From DASWJQ01 sp036397095 (GTDB taxonomy: Bacteria > Chloroflexota > Anaerolineae > Anaerolineales > E44-bin32), in the NCBI GenBank assembly GCA_036397095.1, contig DASWJQ010000118.1:23392-87391 (forward strand): 64,000 nucleotides of DNA. The letters are read 5' to 3'. Of the stretch, positions 1 to 8,159 are shown one piece after another. The notes beneath the pieces are model-generated. The model was not told the origin of the DNA. It did not search any database and saw only the letters and a program-made list of their open reading frames with translations. Numbering within the stretch: position 1 is the stretch's first letter; the number at the start of each line of letters is the position of its first letter. The position numbers and the translations under genes are program-made.

Positions 1-1007
1 GCGCCGGCCTGGACCTGCGCCTGTTCGAGGATGGTGCGGAAGGGGACACCGGTCCAATGGCTGGTGCCGGTCAGGTCACCACCGACGGGATTGGAAATGC
101 ACTGCATGGTGACCACCTGGGTCACCGAAGGGTAGGTCAGGATATCGTCAATCGTCAGTGACAATGGGTTGTTGACCAGGCCGCCGATATCCAACTTCCA
201 GCTTGCGCCGTCGACCCGCGGCGGCGTGGTGTTGATATCAATCCGGTAGAAGTTCTCATTCGAGGTAACTTCGGAGCGGGTACCGGGAGCCGGCTCGATG
301 CGGGCCGCCAGCTCTGCCTCCGGCGGCGAGGCAGCCGGACCCGACGTGTCCTCAATTTCCAGGGGCGGCAGCGCCCCGGCCGTTGGCTGTTCCTCTTGGG
401 CCAGCAGGCGCCCCAATCCCAGGGCGGCCAGCGCCGCTGCCAGCGAGCCGCCGCTGGCCCAGGCCAGGAAGCCACGGCGCGTCATCAGCTCGGCATCTGG
501 CTGGCTGATGGACGCCAGTTGGGCCAGCATCCAACCCAGGGCCAGCCCCCAGCCGACCAGCAGGAAACCAATCCACAGGATGGCGGCCGGCCAGCCGGCC
601 TCCGGCTGCCCGAGTGCGGCCTCGATCGCCAGTGTCACCAGGGTCAAAACCAAGCCACCGGCGGCACCTGCCCGCAGCGGGGGGACATTGCGGGCGGAGC
701 GCAGCCATTCGACGGCCACACCCAACACCACCCCGCCCCCGACCAATTGGAGGATGGCCATCGTTTGCTCGATCGCTTTGGCCGCGGACGAGGTCTCGCC
801 GAGATTGAGCTGGCGGATGATCATGACAATCGTGTCGATGCCAAAGGTGATCAGGCCGCCGGGCAGAGCGCGGGCTATCCAATCGAAGATGTCGAATGGC
901 ACAAAGGGAAGACCGGCAAGGGCCTGGCCCAGATAATTGATGGACATCACCGTCAGACTGGTGACGCCGCCCAACAGGCCAGCGCGGAGCAGCGAGCTTC
1001 GGTTCAT
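1..1007 (-). CDS. Membrane-anchored molybdopterin-dependent oxidoreductase (sulfite oxidase/YedY-like), truncated by window edge
   Basis: Reading from an ATG at 1007 gives 335 codons without a stop. The first ~165 residues form about four membrane segments. A twin-arginine-like stretch (TRRGFLAWASGG) and another hydrophobic segment follow, then a Pro/Ala linker. From about residue 235 an oxidoreductase fold begins (NENFYRIDIN, WKLDIGGLV, LTIDDIL). It includes MQCISNPVGG; the Cys near residue 302 matches the molybdenum-ligating Cys of the sulfite oxidase/YedY family. The enzyme would sit on the outer face of the membrane and act as a reductase or oxidase of unknown substrate. The start is supported by GGGAG about 10 nt upstream. 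The rest of the catalytic domain and any dimerisation domain lie outside the window. It follows ubiD on the same strand across a 73-nt gap. Confidence 0.82.
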   Translation of the reverse strand, partial: MNRSSLLRAGLLGGVTSLTVMSINYLGQALAGLPFVPFDIFDWIARALPGGLITFGIDTIVMIIRQLNLGETSSAAKAIEQTMAILQLVGGGVVLGVAVEWLRSARNVPPLRAGAAGGLVLTLVTLAIEAALGQPEAGWPAAILWIGFLLVGWGLALGWMLAQLASISQPDAELMTRRGFLAWASGGSLAAALAALGLGRLLAQEEQPTAGALPPLEIEDTSGPAASPPEAELAARIEPAPGTRSEVTSNENFYRIDINTTPPRVDGASWKLDIGGLVNNPLSLTIDDILTYPSVTQVVTMQCISNPVGGDLTGTSHWTGVPFRTILEQAQVQAG

Positions 1008-1080
1008 CGGCAGGACACTCCCTGGTTGCGATCGCATATTGTTGGCAAGCATAGGCCCCAGAGATTGCGAGAAGGTTACG

Positions 1081-2556
1081 CTAGCCCGGGGGTCTGTCCA
1101 GCCCCAGACCCGACCACAGGTCGTCGATGCGGGCCTTCACCTGGGGGCTCATCTCAATACGGGCTGGCCAGCCTCGTTGGTAGCCCTCCTCGGTCAGCTT
1201 GGCCGTGGCGTCGATGCCAATCTTGCCGCCGAACGAGTGCTGGTAGGAGGCGTGATCCAAGTGGTCGACCGGCCCTTGCGTGATGACGACATCTTGGGAC
1301 CAATCGACGTTGCCTAGGGCTTGCCAGGCACTCTGGCTCAAGTTCTGAACGTCAACCCAGTCATCGACAACGACGATGGTCTTGGCCAGCATCATCAGGC
1401 CCAGCCCCCACAATCCATGGATCACCTTGCGGGCATGGCCTGGATAGCGCTTGCGGATCGAGACCAACACCAGGTTGTGGAACACACCCTGGGCCGGCAT
1501 GTTGACATCGACAATTTCCGGCAGGAACAGCCGCATCAGTGGAAGGAAGATGCGCTCGGTGGCCTTGCCCATCCACACATCTTCCATCGGGGGTACGCCG
1601 ACAATGGTAGTGGGGTAGGTCGGTTGGCGGCGGCGGGTGATGGCCGTCAGATGGAAGACGGGGAACGGTTCGACCGGCGTGTAATAGCCGGTGTGGTCGC
1701 CAAAGGGTCCTTCCGGCAGGTGCTCACTGGGGTCCACATAGCCTTCGAGCACATACTCCGCCTGGGCCGGCGCTTCGAGCGGCTGGCTGACGCAGTCAAC
1801 GAACTCGACGGGTGAGCCGCGCAACCAGCCGGCCAGCAGGTATTCGTCGATGTTGGGTGGCAGCGGGGCCGACGCGCACCACATTGAGGCCGGGTCGCCG
1901 CCCAGCACAATCGCCGCCGGGATCTGGGGCTGAGCCGCCTGGCGGGCAACGCGCTCGTGTTCGGCGCCGCCCTTATGGCGCTGCCAATGGACGAGCAGTC
2001 GCTTGTCATCGATGACCTGAAGCCGGTACATGCCGACATTGCGGGCGCCCGTTTCGGGGTCCCGGGTGATGACCTGCGGCAGGGTGATGAAACGACCGCC
2101 ATCCTGGGGCCAGCACTTGAGCACCGGCAGCGACTCGAGGGAAGGGCTTTGCTCGACGACCTCCTGCGCCGGGCCTGAGCGCACCTTCGACGGCCCCATG
2201 CCAATGGAGCGCAGCGCCCCCATCAGTTCGTTGCCCCGCTGGAGCATGCCCCCCAGTCCACTCGGCAAGCGGAAGTCAAGCAGGGCACCCAGGCGCTCCC
2301 CAATTTCGTCCAGATCTTCGACGCCGAGTGCCAGCGCCATGCGGGCTTCCGAGCCGAACAGGTTGATGGCGACGGGTGCCTCGAACCCGTCCACCGATTC
2401 AAACAGCAGCGCCCGGTTGTGTTCGGCCGGGCCCTTGCTGACGCGGTCGGTGATCTCCGTAATTTCGAGGTCCCGCGAAACGGATTGCTGGATACGGGCC
2501 AACTCGCCGGCCTGATCGAGTGCGGTAAGAAAGCTGGGGAGGTCGGAAAAAGTCAT
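1081..2556 (-). CDS. UbiD family prenylated-FMN decarboxylase
   Basis: This 491-aa protein has the length and motifs of UbiD decarboxylases. These enzymes use prenylated FMN to decarboxylate aromatic or alpha,beta-unsaturated acids, for example in ubiquinone or menaquinone synthesis. The family signature EGPFGDHTGYY lies around residue 280. It is followed by the PTYPTTIVGVPPMEDVWMGKA block and by KIGIDATAK near the C terminus. The Glu/Arg catalytic residues appear intact. An AGGAG Shine-Dalgarno lies about 6 nt before the ATG. It follows the glutaredoxin-like gene by 37 nt, so zwf, the redoxin and this gene may be cotranscribed. No UbiX flavin prenyltransferase is present in the window, so cofactor supply must come from elsewhere. 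A menaquinone role is likely but not shown. Confidence 0.92.
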   Translation of the reverse strand: MTFSDLPSFLTALDQAGELARIQQSVSRDLEITEITDRVSKGPAEHNRALLFESVDGFEAPVAINLFGSEARMALALGVEDLDEIGERLGALLDFRLPSGLGGMLQRGNELMGALRSIGMGPSKVRSGPAQEVVEQSPSLESLPVLKCWPQDGGRFITLPQVITRDPETGARNVGMYRLQVIDDKRLLVHWQRHKGGAEHERVARQAAQPQIPAAIVLGGDPASMWCASAPLPPNIDEYLLAGWLRGSPVEFVDCVSQPLEAPAQAEYVLEGYVDPSEHLPEGPFGDHTGYYTPVEPFPVFHLTAITRRRQPTYPTTIVGVPPMEDVWMGKATERIFLPLMRLFLPEIVDVNMPAQGVFHNLVLVSIRKRYPGHARKVIHGLWGLGLMMLAKTIVVVDDWVDVQNLSQSAWQALGNVDWSQDVVITQGPVDHLDHASYQHSFGGKIGIDATAKLTEEGYQRGWPARIEMSPQVKARIDDLWSGLGLDRPPG

Positions 2557-2593
2557 CAGTGCTCCTGGTGGGGGGCCGGTGGGCGATGGAAGG

Positions 2594-2842
2594 CTAACCG
2601 AGCTCGAGGCCCAGCTTGGCGGCCACGGTTTCAGGGGCTGGGTCGGTCAGTACGCTGCCGTCGGCGAAGACGACGGTCGGAACGGTCCGGTTGCCTTGGT
2701 TCAACGAGCGCACCTGCTCATCGGCCTCGCGTGAGTCATCCACGTCAACCCAATCGAAGGCAACCTCGTGCTCCCGCAGGAAATTGGCCAGGCGCACCGC
2801 AGGTAAACACCAGTCGGTGCCGTAGACGGTCAGGCCCGCCAC
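2594..2842 (-). CDS. Glutaredoxin/mycoredoxin-like protein with a single active-site cysteine
   Basis: The 82-aa sequence has the glutaredoxin fold pattern: VYGTDWC near the N terminus, then a helix, the cis-Pro motif TVPTVVFADGS, and a C-terminal helix. The active site reads C12-L-P-A instead of the usual CxxC or CxxS, so the resolving cysteine is missing and a monothiol mechanism is implied. The start is a GTG seven nt after the zwf stop, with TTGAGG as a weak SD, so translation is probably coupled to zwf. Neighbouring zwf makes NADPH, which would suit a thiol-redox role. A mycoredoxin-type partner of a low-molecular-weight thiol is possible, but that is inference. Confidence 0.8.
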   Translation of the reverse strand: MAGLTVYGTDWCLPAVRLANFLREHEVAFDWVDVDDSREADEQVRSLNQGNRTVPTVVFADGSVLTDPAPETVAAKLGLELG

Positions 2843-2848
2843 CCGGCC

Positions 2849-4312
2849 TCAATCATCATGCAGGCAGCCAAGCGACCAGTGCCTGCCCTCGCCGGCCAGC
2901 ATGTCGTCGGCTTGTGCGGGCCCCCAGCTGCCCTTCTCATAGCTCGCCAGCGCCGGTGCGCCGTCCCCCTGCCAGCCGGCGATCGCCGAGTCGATGAATT
3001 GCCAGGCGAGCTCGATCGTGTCGGCCCGGGTGAACAGCGACGGATCGCCGTTGAGGGCATCCAGAATCAACCGTTCGTAGGCATCGGGAATGGCGCCGGC
3101 CCCGAAAGCGTCAGCATAGTGGAACTCCATATCGACCGAGCGCATTTCGGCGGCCTGATCCGGCACCTTGGCTTCAAAGCGCAGGTGAATGCCCTCATCC
3201 GGCTGGATGCAGATATCGAGCGCGTTGGGCCGTATGCTGGCCTCCGACTGCATCGGGAACATCAAGTGCGGAACCGACCGGAATTGAATGCGGATCTCGG
3301 TTGACTTGGCCTCCAACTCCTTGCCCGAGCGCAGATAGAAAGGAACGTCCTTCCAGCGCCAATTGTCGATGAACAGGCGCAGGGCGGCATAAGTCGGCGT
3401 GCGGGAGCTTTCGGCGACGCCCTCGGTCTGCAGGTAACCGTCGTACTGGGCCAGGACGCTGTGCTGGCGGATGCTGTCTTCCTTCATCGGCCGGATCGAT
3501 CGCAGCACCTTGACCCGCTCATTGCGGATGTCGTTGGCGCCGAACGAGGCCGGAGGCTCCATCGCCACCAGCGACAGCAGCTGCATCAGGTGGTTTTGGA
3601 ACATATCTCGCAGCACGCCGACCCCGTCATAGAAGTTGGCCCGGTGGCCGACGCCGACCGATTCGGCAACTGTGATCTGCACATGGTCGATGTAGTTGCG
3701 GTTCCAGACGGGCTCGAAAATGCTGTTGGCGAACCGGAAAACCAACACGTTCTGGACGGTTTCTTTGCCCAGGTAGTGGTCGATACGGTAAATCTGGTCT
3801 TCCTCCAACACCGTGTGGGCGACTTCGTTGAGATTGCGCGCCGATTCGAGGTCGTGGCCGAAGGGTTTCTCGATGACCACCCGGCGCCAGCCATGGTCTT
3901 CGGCGACCATGTTGCGCTCCCCCAGTCGATGAAGCGCCGGCTGATAGACCGAAGGCGGGGTGGCCAGGTAGTAGAGGCGATTGCCCTTGCCGTCGGCTTC
4001 GATGACCTCGAGCCGGGCGATCAGCTCGTCCATGTCACCGATCTCTTTGAAATCGCCGGATACATAGCCGAGCCGCTCGGCAAACGGCTGCCAGGCCATC
4101 GGATCGGGCTCGCCGTCGCCGAACTCAGTGACGGCGACCAGCATCTCCTGGCGGAAGCTGTCGTCGGAGGCCTTGGTGCGGGCCATGCCCAGGATGTGAA
4201 ACGCTTCGGGCAGCCGGTCCTTGGTGGACAAGTTGAACAGGGCCGGGATCAGTTTGCGCTCGGTCAAGTCGCCGGAGGCGCCGAAGATCACGATGGTGGT
4301 TGGTGTCGGCAT
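2849..4312 (-). CDS. zwf: Glucose-6-phosphate 1-dehydrogenase
   Basis: The 487-aa protein catalyses the first, NADP-linked step of the oxidative pentose phosphate pathway in the cytosol. The N terminus carries the dinucleotide-binding GASGDLTERKL. The catalytic signature RIDHYLGKE lies near residue 175, and IRNERVKVLRSIRP and FYLRSGKEL follow as expected. Length is typical for the family. The longer reading frame starting at 4405 was rejected. The ATG at 4312 begins directly before the Rossmann strand and has GGGAGA six nt upstream. A TGCTAGAAT extended -10 lies at 4353-4361, about 40 nt upstream. The gene is divergent from the C39 peptidase gene and heads the redoxin and ubiD genes. No gnd or pgl homologue is nearby. 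Confidence 0.95.
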   Translation of the reverse strand: MPTPTTIVIFGASGDLTERKLIPALFNLSTKDRLPEAFHILGMARTKASDDSFRQEMLVAVTEFGDGEPDPMAWQPFAERLGYVSGDFKEIGDMDELIARLEVIEADGKGNRLYYLATPPSVYQPALHRLGERNMVAEDHGWRRVVIEKPFGHDLESARNLNEVAHTVLEEDQIYRIDHYLGKETVQNVLVFRFANSIFEPVWNRNYIDHVQITVAESVGVGHRANFYDGVGVLRDMFQNHLMQLLSLVAMEPPASFGANDIRNERVKVLRSIRPMKEDSIRQHSVLAQYDGYLQTEGVAESSRTPTYAALRLFIDNWRWKDVPFYLRSGKELEAKSTEIRIQFRSVPHLMFPMQSEASIRPNALDICIQPDEGIHLRFEAKVPDQAAEMRSVDMEFHYADAFGAGAIPDAYERLILDALNGDPSLFTRADTIELAWQFIDSAIAGWQGDGAPALASYEKGSWGPAQADDMLAGEGRHWSLGCLHDD

Positions 4313-4352
4313 GCATTTCTCCCAAAGCCGGGGCCGGATTCCCGACCTGCCC

Positions 4353-4358
4353 ATTCTA
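4353..4358 (-). promoter_or_regulatory. Extended -10 promoter of zwf
   Basis: On the minus strand TGCTAGAAT places TAGAAT at 4358-4353, preceded by TGC. The zwf ATG is about 40 nt downstream and has its own SD, so this mRNA would carry a normal leader. No clear -35 is seen. Confidence 0.5.
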
Positions 4359-4396
4359 GCAAACGGCGCTGCCTGTGGTGGTCCGGCCAGCGCCGT

Positions 4397-4402
4397 TATA
4401 AT
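4397..4402 (+). promoter_or_regulatory. -10 box TATAAT, 8 nt before the start of the C39 peptidase gene
   Basis: A perfect TATAAT is followed by eight C-rich bases and then the ATG at 4411. No SD can fit between them. Transcription would start at or within a base or two of the ATG, predicting a leaderless mRNA. Confidence 0.55.
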
Positions 4403-4410
4403 CACGCCCC

Positions 4411-5664
4411 ATGAATTCCCGGATGATGTGGTGGGGCTGGTTCCTCGTCGGGGCCGCCGCCACCCTGCTGATGCTGTTCGCCGTTTACCAACTGCCGCCG
4501 GTCAAGTTTGCCCTAGAGTGGCGCTTCGACAAGGCCGAAGGCATTGTCCGCGGCTGGCTCTACCCGGGAGATACGCTGCCGTCGATGGCGGCTGCCGCCC
4601 CGGCCAGGCTGCCCACCGCCCGGCCCAGCCCTACGCCAACGGCGACCGATTCGGGGCAAGCGGCGGCGCCGGCCGCAGCGCCTAGCCCAACGTCGACCCC
4701 GCTGCCGGACCACGTGCAGCTGGCGGCACCCGCCTGGGAGAAGCAGGATTGGAACAACTGCGGACCGGCCACGCTGGCGCTCCAACTGCGCTACTTCGGT
4801 TGGCAGGGCGATCAGTTCGAGATATCCGACCTGCTCAAACCCGATCGGGGGGACAAGAACGTCAATATCGACGAACTGGCCTACTACGTCCGCACCCGCG
4901 CCGGTTGGCTTAACGCCGAATTCCGCGTGGGTGGGGACTTTGCCTCGCTGGAGCGGCTGCTGGCAGCCGGCTACCCGGTCATGGTCGAGAAGGGCTTCCT
5001 CCTCGATGAGAACGACGGGGGCGGCGGCTGGGCCGGCCACTACCTGCTGCTGACGGGCTACGACCGGACCGAGCGGTTGTTCACGGTCCAGGACACCAAC
5101 CCGACGACCGGCGGCGCCGACCGGGTGATAGGCTACCAGGCGCTCGACAGTGGCTGGCGGGAATTCAACCGCGTGTACCTGGTGCTGTTCCTGCCCGAGG
5201 ATCAGCAGGAAATCGAGGCGCTGCTTGGCCCGGATGCCGACCTGGCCGAAAACCGCCAGCGGGCAATCGAGACGGCGCGGCAGGAGATCGAAGCCGGTCC
5301 CGAAGATGCATACGCCTGGTTCAATCTGGGGACCAACCTGGTGTACTTCGAGCGCTACGGCGAGGCTGCCGGAGCCTTCGATCAAGCGCTGTCTCTAGGC
5401 TTACCCTGGCGGTTTACCCGCTACCAGTTCGGCCCGTACCTGGCCTATTTCCACATGGGCCGGCACGAGGACGTGATCGAACTGGCCGACGCCACGCTCT
5501 ACCGGACATCGAAAGCCGAGGAGTCGCTGTTGTGGCGCGGTTGGGCCCGGATGCAGCAAGGGGACCGCAACGGCGCCGCCGCCGATTTTCGGGCGGCGCT
5601 GGGCGTCAATCCCAATTACCTCGACGCACAATACGCGCTGGATTACCTGCTTTCGGGCGGGTAG
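4411..5664 (+). CDS. Membrane-anchored C39-like cysteine peptidase domain protein with C-terminal TPRs
   Basis: The 417-aa protein has one N-terminal membrane helix (about residues 6-24), then a Pro/Thr/Ala-rich linker (about 60-100). A papain-like C39-type domain follows, with WNNCGPATLAL (catalytic Cys near residue 115), GWAGHYLLLTGYD (catalytic His near 210) and a following VQDTNP (Asp). From about residue 285 there are TPR-like repeats, including AYAWFNLGTNLVYFERYGEAAGAFDQAL and EESLLWRGWARMQQGD. The domain faces outward and probably cleaves or binds peptides, with the TPRs recruiting a partner. No ABC exporter or double-glycine precursor is adjacent, so a bacteriocin-processing role is not supported. 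The substrate is unknown. Confidence 0.8.
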   Translation: MNSRMMWWGWFLVGAAATLLMLFAVYQLPPVKFALEWRFDKAEGIVRGWLYPGDTLPSMAAAAPARLPTARPSPTPTATDSGQAAAPAAAPSPTSTPLPDHVQLAAPAWEKQDWNNCGPATLALQLRYFGWQGDQFEISDLLKPDRGDKNVNIDELAYYVRTRAGWLNAEFRVGGDFASLERLLAAGYPVMVEKGFLLDENDGGGGWAGHYLLLTGYDRTERLFTVQDTNPTTGGADRVIGYQALDSGWREFNRVYLVLFLPEDQQEIEALLGPDADLAENRQRAIETARQEIEAGPEDAYAWFNLGTNLVYFERYGEAAGAFDQALSLGLPWRFTRYQFGPYLAYFHMGRHEDVIELADATLYRTSKAEESLLWRGWARMQQGDRNGAAADFRAALGVNPNYLDAQYALDYLLSGG

Positions 5665-5712
5665 AACCCCGCAAACAACCTGGATCTATGGCCACCGCAG
5701 GGTGGCCACCAC

Positions 5713-5750
5713 CCATTGGAAGCGCACGGTCCGTTGCCGTCGACGGACCG
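5713..5750. repeat. Copy 1 of a perfect 38-bp repeat with internal hairpin
   Basis: The repeat begins CCATTGGAAGCGC and ends with an 8-bp stem, CGGTCCGT / ACGGACCG, around an 8-nt loop. An identical copy lies 221 bp downstream. Confidence 0.8.
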
Positions 5751-5933
5751 TTGTGGGGCGCATCGCAATGCGCCCCTCCGGGTTGAATTCGCAGGCGACC
5801 TGGCGGCATGATCCCGAGGTCGAGAAGATCGCCGGTTTGGCCGGGAATCCGATCCCGAAATCGAGGACGCCTCAAAAACGCCAGCGTATGGGCACGATAT
5901 ATCGTCCCCCTACCAGGTTGGGGCGGCGGCCAT

Positions 5934-5971
5934 CCATTGGAAGCGCACGGTCCGTTGCCGTCGACGGACCG
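5934..5971. repeat. Copy 2 of the 38-bp repeat with internal hairpin
   Basis: Base-for-base identical to the copy at 5713-5750. Flanking sequence is similar but diverged, so the repeat is the conserved core of a larger duplicated module. Confidence 0.8.
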
Positions 5972-6196
5972 ACAACGGGTTGGGTTTGCATGCGACCTGG
6001 CGTCGGCATGACCCTGGGGGTCCTGTCGAGGCAGGTTGGAATGCGCCCGCCCCGTTGCGGACCCCCGGGGTCGGGTAGAAATCGGCATTGAACCCGAAGC
6101 CGTCCGCTTAATCTCCCCGTAAGCCTGCTCGATCACAATGAAAACCGATGGTTGCTGTAAACTTTATCCACACTCAACCAAGGCAGGGCGCATTTG

Positions 6197-6892
6197 ATGG
6201 CAAAGACCGCGGCCAGGAAGGTCCTGGTCGTTGATGATGAACGCACAATCCGTGAGGTGCTGCGCCGCTACTTGGAACGCGAAGGATTCCAGGTCAGCGA
6301 AGCCCAGGATGGCGCCGAGGCTTTGGCCGCCGCCTCGCAGGATCCTCCGGATCTGGTCGTGCTCGACTTAATGCTGCCCAAGGTCGATGGCCTGGAGGTG
6401 GCGAGGCAGCTCCGCTCCGAGCGCCGCGTGCCGATCGTTATGCTGACGGCCAAGGGCGAGCTCGAGGACCGCATCGAAGGTCTCGAGCTTGGCGCCGACG
6501 ATTACATCGTTAAGCCATTCAGCCCGCGCGAGGTCATGCTGCGCGTCAATGCTGTACTGCGGCGCGCTGCCGAGGGCACGATCGCGGCGGGCGAAGTCGT
6601 TGAGGCCAGTGGTCTGCGGCTCGACCCCGGAACGCGCCAGGTCAGTCTGGCGGCGAACCCCGTCGATCTGACGGCCAAGGAGTTTGATCTGCTCTACTTC
6701 CTGATGCAGCACCCGCAGCAAGTGTTCAGCCGCGAACAGCTGCTGGACCATGTCTGGGGTTACGAATTTTACGGCGATCCATCAACCGTCACCGTGCACA
6801 TACGCCGTCTGCGGGAGAAGATCGAGGAAGACCCGTCGGAACCCAAGCGGCTGCGCACCGTCTGGGGCGTGGGCTACAAGTACGATGGCTAG
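6197..6892 (+). CDS. OmpR/PhoB-family response regulator
   Basis: The 231-aa protein has an N-terminal receiver domain (VLVVDDERTIREVL, phospho-acceptor Asp57 in LDLMLPKVDGLE, conserved Thr in VIMLTAKG, Lys in YIVKPFSP). The C-terminal winged helix (about residues 135-231) ends RLRTVWGVGYKYDG. It would bind DNA as a phosphorylation-dependent dimer. The ATG at 6197 is preferred over an in-frame TTG one codon earlier, because AGGCAGGG lies at proper spacing. The stop overlaps the kinase start by 8 nt, so the two are translationally coupled. The downstream redoxin lipoprotein suggests an envelope or redox stress signal, but the targets cannot be read from the sequence. Confidence 0.95.
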   Translation: MAKTAARKVLVVDDERTIREVLRRYLEREGFQVSEAQDGAEALAAASQDPPDLVVLDLMLPKVDGLEVARQLRSERRVPIVMLTAKGELEDRIEGLELGADDYIVKPFSPREVMLRVNAVLRRAAEGTIAAGEVVEASGLRLDPGTRQVSLAANPVDLTAKEFDLLYFLMQHPQQVFSREQLLDHVWGYEFYGDPSTVTVHIRRLREKIEEDPSEPKRLRTVWGVGYKYDG

Positions 6893-8159
6893 CCGAAGCT
6901 CGAGCGCACCCGCGCTGCGTTACCTGGCCGGCATTGGCGCCGCTTTCGCCGGGACGGTGGGGCTGACCGCCTGGTGGATGCGGCCACCCCAGGAAGACCT
7001 GATCCAATTGGCCGGCATCTACGGCCTGACGGCGCTTGCTTCGGTTGCCGTCGGCTTTGGCGCCCAACGGTCGGGTCTGTGGCGCCGGCTGGGTAGTCTG
7101 GCCGGGTCGCTGACGCTGGGCTACATCTTGGCCGCCGGGCTGACGCTGATCAATGTTTGGGTGACGGCCCGCCTCATGTTCATTTCGCAGCACGACCTGG
7201 CGTTGGCTGGCGTGCTGCTGCTCTTTGCCAGCGGCATCTCCGTGTCGTTCGGATACCTGCTGTCGCGCAGTCTGGCCGGCTCACTGCGCACCATGATCGA
7301 CGCCGCCGAGAACCTGAGCCAGGGTGATTTCAGCGCCCGCGTTCCCGTCGAAGGCACCGACGAAGTGGCTCTTCTTGGGCGGGCCTTCAACCGCATGGCC
7401 AGCCGGCTGGAGCTGGCCGACGCCGAAGCCCAGCGGTTGGAGGATGCACGGCGCGACTTCGTCGCCTGGGTCTCGCACGACTTGCGCACGCCGCTGGCAG
7501 CGCTGCGGGCGATGATTGATGCCATGGCCGAAGGTGTGGTGACCGAGCCCGACAACGTCGCCCGCTACCTAAAGCAAAGCCAATCCGAAATTGACCGGCT
7601 CAATGGGCTGATCGATGACCTGTTTGAATTGTCGCGCTTGGACACCGGCCATCTGCAGTTGGGCTACGAGCTGTGCTCACTGAGTGACTTAGTGTCCGAT
7701 ACGGTCGGCAGCCTGGCGCCGCGGGCGGCGGCCAAGGGGGTCGCAGTGACGGCCGAAATCGATGCAATGGTGGATCCGGTTCGGATCGCCCCGCGGCACA
7801 TCGGCCGGGCGCTCCACAATCTACTGGACAATGCCCTGCGCCACACGCCGGCCGGCGGCTCGATCGAACTGCGGGTGCACCGGCGGGAGCAGGGCGTCGA
7901 AGTTGCCGTGCACGACACTGGCGAGGGGGTTAATCCGGCCGAGCTGGATTTGATCTTCGAGCGTTTCTACCGGGCCGAAGCCAGTCGGTCTCGCAGCGGG
8001 GCCGATTCGGCCGGCGCCGGCCTGGGGCTGGCCATCGCCCGAGGCATGATCGAGGCGCACGGCGGCCGGATTTGGGCCGAGTCGAACGGCCAGGGGGCGA
8101 CCTTCCGTTTTACGCTGCCTAACAGCCACTTGGCTGCCCAAAGCGCATCTGCTCCATGA
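6885..8159 (+). CDS. Membrane sensor histidine kinase
   Basis: The 424-aa kinase has four N-terminal membrane helices with very short loops and no large extracytoplasmic sensor. HAMP follows (about residues 130-180, NLSQGDFSARV). The dimerisation domain has phospho-His in SHDLRTPL (about residue 197). The HATPase domain shows LLDNALRHTPAG, DTGEGVNPAE and GLGLAIARG. The short-loop membrane module suggests intramembrane sensing or control by a partner protein. The start is the ATG overlapping the response-regulator stop (ATGGCTAG); an upstream extension in the same frame was rejected as it lies wholly inside the regulator gene. Its own stop overlaps the next start as ATGA. Confidence 0.94.
   Translation: MASRSSSAPALRYLAGIGAAFAGTVGLTAWWMRPPQEDLIQLAGIYGLTALASVAVGFGAQRSGLWRRLGSLAGSLTLGYILAAGLTLINVWVTARLMFISQHDLALAGVLLLFASGISVSFGYLLSRSLAGSLRTMIDAAENLSQGDFSARVPVEGTDEVALLGRAFNRMASRLELADAEAQRLEDARRDFVAWVSHDLRTPLAALRAMIDAMAEGVVTEPDNVARYLKQSQSEIDRLNGLIDDLFELSRLDTGHLQLGYELCSLSDLVSDTVGSLAPRAAAKGVAVTAEIDAMVDPVRIAPRHIGRALHNLLDNALRHTPAGGSIELRVHRREQGVEVAVHDTGEGVNPAELDLIFERFYRAEASRSRSGADSAGAGLGLAIARGMIEAHGGRIWAESNGQGATFRFTLPNSHLAAQSASAP

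Larger units (their letters stand above)
5665..6196. other. 532-nt gene-free gap with a duplicated hairpin module
   Basis: I see no credible gene here. The gap holds two degenerate copies of a module of roughly 110 nt, beginning near 5706 and 5927. Each contains a perfect 38-bp repeat followed by a GCGACCTGGCG-like segment. It also has a 9-bp hairpin at 5755-5776 (GGGGCGCAT / ATGCGCCCC) and a CGATATATCG palindrome at 5895-5904. The right end, with TAAACT/TTTATC around 6156-6168, probably contains the promoter of the downstream two-component operon. Confidence 0.6.

Noticed and set aside
396..1283. 295-codon plus-strand frame
   Set aside because: Antisense to the oxidoreductase and the ubiD end; the minus-strand frame from 1007 shows real Mo-enzyme motifs.
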